The position numbers and the translations under genes were made by a program. This document shows positions 1-64,000 of a DNA stretch of 64,000 nucleotides, in pieces. The notes below the pieces were generated by a model. That model was not told the origin of the DNA, searched no databases, and worked only from the letters and a program-made list of their open reading frames with translations. The first letter of the stretch is position 1; every line of letters begins with the position of its first letter. Source of the stretch: Amorphochlora amoebiformis (Eukaryota; Cercozoa; Chlorarachniophyceae); assembly GCA_054601695.1 (NCBI GenBank), contig BAAHQB010000416.1:1-64000 (forward strand). The letters run 5' to 3'.

Positions 1-43
1 ACTTATCTATATTCTAATATGCATACACATTATATTACATGAG

Positions 44-97
<54 letters not shown>

Positions 98-98
98 T

Positions 99-2368
<2,270 letters not shown>

Positions 2369-2815
2369 CTGAATGACGATGGAAATATGAGTTTGTGTCG
2401 GTTCGGATAAGGTCGTCGGATTGCACTTAAATTTAAGGTCAGAGATTAAATCAATGGTTGCATAAGCGATAGATCTAGATCTTTTCAGGCACGACTCTCA
2501 GCACACGCAGAAAGATTGTGCCGGTAGAGCGGTCAGGGTCTGCGTTGTAGATATTCTAGGGTGTAGCTTGACGTTTGGTTATGAGGCATACCGTTAGAGC
2601 ACAAATCACGAGTTGGGTTGTTGTATTAGCGTTTGTGATGATAAATGTTTACGTCAGGAGCTGATGGATTGATCACATGTAACATACCGTTGGCATGTTG
2701 GGTACCGAAATTGACCCTTACCGGTTTATTTTCCAACATTTTCCATATGGTGCAATGTGTTTCGAATTACCTATTACTGTGACTTTAATCGGCTCAGGAG
2801 TTATGTCAGGATTTG

Positions 2816-3296
2816 TTTGCGACCCTGAGTTTCATATTTGAACGAAAATCATTTACATCACGCAATTTCGACCCAAAGATGCTTCTTCACCTCTGCATCC
2901 ACAAAACTCTTTTCAAAGGGAACGGGGGGGCAAGCACATTTATTTCATTTTTCTACCCTCACGATGCACATGGACGTTGAAACAAGCGAATATTTCACTT
3001 TCCACGTGGAAGTGCGTGGACAACAGTGTCCCGTGCGCCCAGCTAACCCCTATACTAAGGCCGCTATCCCCGAAAGAATTATTGACTATTGTGTCCATTG
3101 AATCTCCTCCAACCACCTTTTTCGCAGTAGCTTGCTCCTTTTGCGCAAGCGAAAACCCCCGCGAGACGTGCGAGTCGTCGAAGCGCCATTGTCACGCTTT
3201 GTGACAGTGGTCAGGGTTGCGTGACGATATGGGAAGTAACGTGACATTGGCGAGATATAGCGTGACTGCACGCAATATCACATTCTGTTTTGGAGA
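2816..3296. promoter_or_regulatory. intergenic region between divergent genes
   Basis: Ordinary-composition DNA between the minus-strand thioredoxin-like gene and the plus-strand ferredoxin-like gene. It should hold the promoters of both and probably the missing 5' exon of the former. Open frames occur on both strands (for example plus 2838-3101), but none has recognisable similarity or a splice phase that ties it to a neighbour. No core promoter motif could be assigned. Confidence 0.4.
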
Positions 3297-9269
<5,973 letters not shown>

Positions 9270-9885
9270 AACTAGCAGATACTTTTTGAGATACTACTAT
9301 GCGCGCGCATGATACTGTGAGTCTGTGACATACAATGATACTAAGTTCTTAAAATCAAAATTTTATCAATTTTGTATTGCACTCATTCTATAGTCATCAA
9401 TTGCATGTTTCATCGATCTAGATCTAGCTAGATATATAGCTAGATGATCACGCCATGTAGCGCATGCAGTGCATATATCTAGATATATCTAGTATATTAG
9501 TAAAAAGTAAGCCGAGCTACTATTAGCCTAGCTCTGTCTAGTCTGTAGTAGCTAGGCATGATAATACCGCTATATGTAGTATATGTAAGTCCGTAAAAGT
9601 TGATGGTTCATTATCTGAGTAATAATGAGTATTAATGACGTCTAATGACTCGATCTCTGTCCATGAAAAATACCAATATATTATAGAAAATACTATGTAC
9701 ATTCAGACCTAGCATCACTAGCATCGAAATTTTAAACTTAAGAGCCTGATTTATACTCATAGTGGCGTATGCATACATGTACGGTGCGCGCAGCTAGCGC
9801 ACATAACGCAAACATGTGCTGCGCCACACGAGTTCCCTGGTCGGCTGCGAATTAATATTATTCCTCGACTTTTTTTTTCTCCAGC
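9270..9885. other. intergenic region, convergent ends
   Basis: Sequence of normal complexity between the end of the ferredoxin-like gene and the stop codon of MIC10 on the other strand. It contains GATCTAG/CTAGATC palindromic clusters near 9410-9490. Nothing coding was recognised; it presumably holds both 3' UTRs. Confidence 0.5.
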
Positions 9886-10266
9886 CTACTCCTTCTTGTC
9901 CACGGGCATCTTGGGTAGGGTAAATTTTTTGAACGAGAAAGGTGCGAGCTTATATTCCGGGTGCTCGAATGAGATCCTAGCGTCCATGAACGAGATCCCG
10001 GCTCCAAATCCGGTACACAGCCCCGTGACGAACATCCTAGACCCACCTCCACCTTGTAGAAACACAAGCTAGGTAAGACGGAGGGGAAACCAACTTTTTT
10101 GCGGGCAGGATATCGGAGTCGGGGGAGAGAAGGAGAAAATCGTACGGAAAAGAATTGCTCCTGCCAGCATACCGCCGAGGAGACCTGTGCCTGACTTCAC
10201 AAGGAAGTTTTCGGCCGCAACATCCCACTTTTCAGACAACTTGTATTCTGACGGCTTATTTGGCAT
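9886..10266 (-). CDS. MIC10: MICOS complex subunit MIC10
   Basis: Two exons, 10146-10266 and 9886-10052, joined in phase 1 across a 93-nt intron, give a 95-residue protein ending in TAG. MIC10 forms oligomeric hairpins in the inner mitochondrial membrane that bend cristae junctions. The protein begins MPNKPSEYKLSEKWD, has a first membrane helix with glycines (SGTGLLGGMLAGAILF), a short loop with GGGSR, and a second helix with the repeated-glycine pattern TGLCTGFGAGISF. This two-helix, double glycine-motif layout and the length near 90 residues are diagnostic. The C-terminal tail is charged (LPKMPVDKKE). The gene is head-to-head with the NUFIP-like gene, with about 240 bp between the starts. 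Confidence 0.93.
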
Positions 10267-10507
10267 TGTATCTGCAAACCATTAAACACTCAAATTCGGT
10301 CAATTCCCAACCAAATTTGCGACCCCACTCCAATGTAACTAAGCCCTGGGCTGAACTATGGTTAAATCTCGGCAAATATAGGGAACAATCCACCACACGT
10401 TACCGAGGTAACCAATCTAGGGTGCCAGGCACGCATGGCCACGCAGACATACCTGAATCCACAGCGCGCGAAATAGAAAATCTTGTTTAATAAAAAGTCG
10501 GCTCGGG
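10267..10507. promoter_or_regulatory. bidirectional promoter region between MIC10 and the NUFIP-like gene
   Basis: The two start codons face away from each other 241 bp apart. The segment is non-repetitive and moderately GC-rich compared with the window. No TATA or known factor site could be assigned with confidence. Confidence 0.5.
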
Positions 10508-18920
<8,413 letters not shown>

Positions 18921-19396
18921 TTTCTCCTAAATTTCAAAAAGCGACCCACGAAAGCTAGCGAAGGAATTGGTGTAGTTATTATGACATTTGCCCTCGAGGG
19001 GATCCTATCGGAGATGAATTATAATTTCGGCACAGTTGAATTAGATTGCTAAGTTTTTTTAATTTTATTTATAAATCATGATTAGCTAGCTATTAGTGAG
19101 ACTATTATGATAGAATATTACTAGATTAATATCATAAAAATACATATATTTATATATATATATATATATATATCTAGTATATCATGTTAGGAAAAACTCT
19201 CTCTATGTCTCTAGACTTAGATCTCATTCATATAATGAGCATGAGTCAGATCTAGCGATATAGATGCACACGTAGCTGCTGTGCATACTCTGATACTCCA
19301 GATACCGTTCCGCATTTAATAGCATGGGCCATGATATATATATATATATATATATAAATATAAGTCATATATATATGTTTACACACATGTATATAT

Positions 19397-19480
<84 letters not shown>

Positions 19481-19680
19481 GCACATGAGTGCCATATGAT
19501 ACACTATCCATATGCTATACACACTAGCTACATCTCTCTCTTAAATTTAGGTTTCTTCCCAGTATTTCTTGAATATATTCGGAAAGGATCATATGTTGGA
19601 TGTATGCTATGCTTTTGGATGTATGCTTTTGGATGTATGCTTTTGGACGTATGTATGCTGTTGGTTGGTTGCAATTCGAA
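18921..19680. other. intergenic region, convergent ends
   Basis: Lies between the stop codons of the NUFIP-like gene (plus) and the decarboxylase gene (minus). It has a unique AT-rich part to about 19330, short TA and CA arrays, and at 19590-19660 a 15-bp tandem repeat (GGATGTATGCTTTTG, four units). No gene was recognised. Confidence 0.5.
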
Positions 19681-35099
<15,419 letters not shown>

Positions 35100-35143
35100 C
35101 TGACATATATATAATACATATATATATATATATGTATATATAT

Positions 35144-35184
<41 letters not shown>

Positions 35185-35216
35185 GATATAGTATATGTAT
35201 GCATATAAAATATGAA

Positions 35217-35266
<50 letters not shown>

Positions 35267-35305
35267 TATATCCATATTATGTATATTATGTACATATTAT
35301 ATAAA

Positions 35306-35623
<318 letters not shown>

Positions 35624-35927
35624 GATATATATATGTGTACATATATATGTATATATTATACATACACATACAGATATATACACTCGTGTACGTCTCACAG
35701 AACACACCTCTAGGAAAATTACACCCACAAACTTACAAATAACTATTTATTTACGTAAATATACCTAAGCGGAATATAACACCCCCCCCCCTTTTGGTTT
35801 CGTACACCTTACGGAAAATATACCCACCTTGGTCTTCCAAAACTCCTCCCTCTATCATTTTCCGTAGTACCCCCCCCACCTTCTCCTCCCCCCCCCACGC
35901 CTCCGAGTGTACCCTCCTCCCCCTTAC

Positions 35928-36018
35928 TTTCCAGAGTGCCCCCATTGAGGTATTCAGTATTTTTTCGGGCGAAAATTTCGTGTGAAATCTTCGCGAGAGG
36001 CGGGAGGACCGGGGGAAA

Positions 36019-36038
<20 letters not shown>
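35928..36038 (-). CDS. candidate first exon of the decarboxylase gene (presequence-like)
   Basis: From an ATG at 36038 an open stretch of 37 codons, MAMRAAIFPRSSRLSRRFH followed by more basic and serine residues, ends at a GTAAGG donor at 35927. It is rich in Arg and Ser and poor in acidic residues, as in organelle leaders. It lies in the right place and orientation to start the decarboxylase gene, but ends in phase 0 while the first certain exon needs one leftover base, so another exon must lie between. It overlaps, on the other strand, the start of the small membrane-protein gene. Confidence 0.35.
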
Positions 36039-38881
<2,843 letters not shown>

Positions 38882-39267
38882 AGCAATACCCCAGAGAATT
38901 ACTTATTGAATTCCGTTTTGAACTATTACGAATTATTCGGAAAAGTTTACGAATTATTCGGAATAAATTATGTGCGCTGTAGTCGGATGCTTCCTTTCCC
39001 CCCGGGACCCACAGCTTACGTCGGTTCCGGGGTTGCTTGGGTTCCAAACCTAATTTCGCCTAACTCTAACCCTAACCTAACCCTAACCCCAGCCCTAACC
39101 CTAACCCTAACCCTAACCCTAACCCTAACCTTACCCTAACCCTAGCCCTAGTCGCGGTGTATCTAAGTGTAGTCTTGCGATGGTGTAAATGGTCGTATTT
39201 AACTAGCTATAGGTACGCGCGTTAACAATGTCTATATATATCTATATATATGTATATATATTATATG

Positions 39268-39298
<31 letters not shown>

Positions 39299-39308
39299 AT
39301 GTATAGAT

Positions 39309-39362
<54 letters not shown>

Positions 39363-39374
39363 TACACATAGATT

Positions 39375-39410
<36 letters not shown>

Positions 39411-39438
39411 CTATATATTTATATATGTATATCTATAG
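38882..39438. other. region between the membrane-protein gene and the first located exon of the oxidoreductase gene
   Basis: The first half is unique and holds the 3' UTR of the upstream gene. 39058-39150 is a CCCTAA array with variants. Two possible start exons for the oxidoreductase lie here: ATG alone at 39180-39182 before GTGTAA, or ATGGTC at 39189-39194 before GTATTT. Both end in phase 0 as needed. An ATG at 38990 is a weaker alternative. Confidence 0.4.
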
Positions 39439-60980
<21,542 letters not shown>

Positions 60981-62130
60981 ATGGATTTTTTATACGCCTA
61001 CACGGCGGTAAGCGTCTGTTCGCTTGCGATGTGTGCGAGGAACATGGCTAAAGATTTTGACGGTGCTCCGACTGCATTGGAGGGATTCGCCATATTTTGC
61101 ACCTCCAAACTCAACATCGTGGTTCGCATCCCCCCTAACTCTCGTACAAGGCCGAAAGCTACCCTCAGGGTTCTAAAATTTGAATTATATGCAGGTTCTG
61201 ATGAATATGGTGTACAATTTAATGTATATTTCCGGGAGGTTGATTCAACAACAGTGTTTCGGAGAGCTTTCGGATGCAGAATTGAAGGTTGCAAAAAAAT
61301 TGTAAACGTAAACATAAAATTCAAAACCATTTTGGACTATGCGCAAAATCCGACCACTCATAATCTCTCAGAGCATTCGCGAGCGCACCCTAAACTACCT
61401 CCTCTTCAAGATCGTCTTCATGGGAGCCATCCTCAACGCCGACGTGCATGAGCTTCTCGTATGGACTACGTGGTTTGGAACCATGTGTTTCCTGAGAGTT
61501 TTCATCATCATTTGCAAGGAGCGTTTCCGTGCGGTATGCGATTTCCGGTTTCGAGTTTATTGATCGTATGAGTTCCGAAACTGATTAGAGACACTACAGA
61601 TTCCCGAATCGTCCACAAACGCGGGAAGATTTTATGTCCTCCATATTTCGACAATATTTTCGGTCTGTGTCGCCAACACTATCCTGGCTCTCCTGTGTTG
61701 GAATTTGTTCGGCGAGGCAGGGGTCTCGGTCCTGTTCCTGCTTCTGTTTGAGGTCTCCTTAGCATCCCTAACTCATCTCACTCTGTCGGTCTCTCCTCCT
61801 CTCTTCAAGAGTACGCTTATTAACCTTGGAATTGTGTAGCCCATCCTGCTATGCCCACAGCTTCACATTAAGACTAATACCCACAGAACGTGGTTATATT
61901 CGTGGATTGCCTGCAAGTCGCCGTGAAATACTCGATACACTTGGGGTGCTTTCTCACTCCCCCAAGAAACCTCAACGAGTGGTAGTCTGTTCTTCACAAA
62001 CGTTTAAGCTATGTCTATGAATTGAACTAAATTCCCCCATCAATACAGCTCCGTTCACATGCACTACATCGAATTCGTCGCCGAGTGTACAACTCAAGTT
62101 ATAACGCTCGCTCACTTTGTAAGTTTATAT

Positions 62131-62179
<49 letters not shown>

Positions 62180-62185
62180 TATGTA

Positions 62186-62242
<57 letters not shown>

Positions 62243-62599
62243 CATATTCAATCAAACACCTACCCTAGGTTCACGTGTGGACTGTATACGGAGTTTCGTT
62301 TACCTTGATCGACCTCTTCCTGTTTATGAATATGCGATCGGTAATTTTCTAAATGTTTAAAACACACAATTTGGAAGCTGGTGGAAATTAATTATCCTAG
62401 CTGGTGGAAATTAATTATCCTATCTAAATATTTTCCTCACTACCGCTTCTCTCTGGCATCTTGATATTCAGAAAGATTTTTTCCATGAAATGTGTGTATC
62501 ACAACATAAATATCACACATATCAACACTTAAATAATGTTCAGATATACCCACACAAACATATATAAGTATATATAAACATATATTATATATATCTTAC

Positions 62600-62645
<46 letters not shown>

Positions 62646-62679
62646 TATACATATATATATATGTGTGTGTATGTTTATG

Positions 62680-62718
<39 letters not shown>

Positions 62719-63180
62719 TATATACATATATTCGTATATATACATGTTATATATATATTCTATTTTATATTTTTCAATACATAAATGGTTTTTGTATATT
62801 TATAATATACAATATTACATATATATAATTACACGCTCTATTATACATTATTTTTGTATTATACATTCACAGGTGTTTGTTGACCTGATGAAGAGGGTAG
62901 CGACCTTCAAGAATTACCGCTCTGCCATGCTAGAGATCCAGCGAAGGTAAACTCAGCACGAAATACATCGAATTTTCTATGCCCGCTCGAATCGCCAGCA
63001 AGAGACCTTGTTTCGAGCCCTCTTCACACTAAATACACTTGTTTCAGCTTTCCAATTGCTACGGATCTGGAACTCAAGTCGAACAGCAAGTGCGCGATAT
63101 GCCTTGATAATATGGCCGTCGCTAAGAAGCTACCTTGTGGCCACCTTTTCCACAAGTACTGATGACGCTGAATGAATGAA

Positions 63181-63270
<90 letters not shown>

Positions 63271-63459
63271 TGTATATAAATATAAACAAAAACACAATAC
63301 AAACATGAATATTGATGTATAATATTGATAACTGTATGAATGTAAGACAATTTCAATCCAACCCTAGCTCAACTCGGAAATCACTTCCTTAGGCACTGTC
63401 TGGAGCAATGGATCAAGTTCAAGCGAATATGCCCCTGTTGTAGGGCCTCCATCACCAAA
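60981..63459 (+). CDS. ER membrane RING E3 ubiquitin ligase, gp78/AMFR-HRD1 type (10 exons seen, 3' end outside)
   Basis: Exons 60981-61121, 61195-61287, 61372-61533, 61600-61752, 61887-61945, 62049-62118, 62269-62340, 62873-62946, 63048-63155 and 63393-63459 join in phase to 333 residues, continuing past the last GTAACC donor. The protein has several membrane helices: a first one near residues 3-20, SKLNIVVLMNMVYNLMYIS, LLFKIVFMGAILNADV and VDCLQVAVKYSIHLG. These match gp78/HRD1, which export and ubiquitinate misfolded ER proteins. A cytosolic RING follows at about residues 290-330: CAICLDNM, LPCGHLFHKHCLEQW and CPCCR, giving C3H2C3 spacing. Early introns are short (about 65-130 nt); those after exon 6 contain (TA)n. 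A CUE or VIM segment, if present, is beyond the window. Confidence 0.93.
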
Positions 63460-63477
63460 GTAACCTCGAATTGTCCC

Positions 63478-63479
<2 letters not shown>

Positions 63480-63511
<32 letters not shown>

Positions 63512-63517
63512 TGTGTG

Positions 63518-63573
<56 letters not shown>

Positions 63574-63660
63574 GTATATATTATATATACATCCATATAT
63601 GCATATATATATATATATATATATAATATATAATATATATAATGTGTGTGTGTGTATATA
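63480..63660. repeat. TA and CA/GT microsatellites
   Basis: TA arrays with short GTGTGTGT tracts at 63510 and 63643, after the last visible ligase exon; presumably intronic. Confidence 0.85.
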
Positions 63661-63689
63661 GGTGTGTAAATGCATATATTACTATAATA

Positions 63690-63965
63690 TTATGAATGTA
63701 TGATAGATGCACATATGGTATGTTACATGTATGTATAAACATGGTTTGTTACGTATGTACAAATAAATACATGGTATGTTACATGTATGTATATATACAT
63801 GGTATGTTACATATGTATATATATACATGGTATGTTGCGTATGTATATATACATGGTATGTTATATATGTATATATATATATATATGTTATATATATATA
63901 TATATGGTATGTTACATATGTATATATACATGGTATATTACATGTATGTATATATACATACAATA
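63690..63965 (+). repeat. 25-28-bp minisatellite with GGTATGTTACATATGTATAT units
   Basis: About nine imperfect units, ATGGTATGTTACATGTATGTATATATAC type, at the right end of the window. Each unit holds ATGGTATGTTAC. No related exon edge was seen in the window. Confidence 0.9.
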
Positions 63966-64000
63966 TATATATACATATATATATTATATACATACATACA

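Noticed and set aside
2838-3101. 87-codon plus-strand ORF as a separate gene
   Set aside because: It has no recognisable family and lies in the region expected to hold two divergent promoters; an equally long open stretch exists on the other strand.
9400-9490. GATCTAG palindromes as a regulatory operator
   Set aside because: Short AT-rich palindromes of this kind are expected by chance in such sequence, and the location between two gene ends gives no reason for an operator.

Overview
This is nuclear DNA from an unidentified eukaryote, most likely a protist and probably an alga. Nine spliced genes can be read. They use the standard code (TAA, TAG and TGA all occur as stops) and GT-AG introns, and most are cut into very small exons (17-120 nt) by introns made of (TA)n and of the telomeric hexamer TTAGGG/CCCTAA. 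A lysine-pathway decarboxylase (diaminopimelate type) argues against animals and fungi. A plant-like 2Fe-2S protein with a hydrophobic N-terminus suggests a plastid, perhaps a complex one. I cannot name the lineage.

Layout: (1) 606-2368, minus, 3' end outside the window: thioredoxin-like protein with a CGYS motif. (2) 3297-9269, plus: 2Fe-2S ferredoxin-like protein, 6 exons, complete. (3) 9886-10266, minus: MIC10, a mitochondrial cristae-junction protein. (4) 10508-18920, plus: NUFIP-like protein with RG-rich stretch, NUFIP domain and CCCH zinc finger, about 12 exons. (5) 19681-35099 and beyond, minus: PLP fold-type III decarboxylase (LysA/ODC family), at least 19 exons; the 5' exon is unresolved. 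(6) 36019-38881, plus: 53-residue single-pass membrane protein. (7) 39439-58632, plus: Gfo/Idh/MocA oxidoreductase resembling dimeric dihydrodiol dehydrogenase, 19 exons plus an unresolved start exon. (8) 60224-60783, minus: ATG8. (9) 60981-63459 and beyond, plus: gp78/HRD1-type ER E3 ubiquitin ligase with RING finger. MIC10, ATG8 and the first half of the ligase have ordinary short introns (about 50-130 nt). The other genes have introns of hundreds to thousands of bases.

The most striking feature is how the large introns are built. Nearly every non-TA island inside them is a degraded copy of the nearest exon edge together with its splice site. Copies of an exon's 3' edge lie downstream of it and copies of its 5' edge lie upstream. 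Numbers range from one to about sixteen. At 25443-26920 a roughly 65-bp satellite consists of an exon end, its donor site and telomeric repeats. Telomeric arrays occupy many introns and supply splice sites themselves (donors GTAACCCTAACC, acceptors CCCTAG and CCCTAAG). The pattern suggests that introns here grow by tandem duplication across exon-intron junctions, followed by decay of the exonic part.

Exon coordinates were obtained by hand from reading frame, splice-phase agreement and family resemblance; no alignment was run. The long tyrosine/isoleucine ORFs over TA repeats are artefacts and are not annotated.
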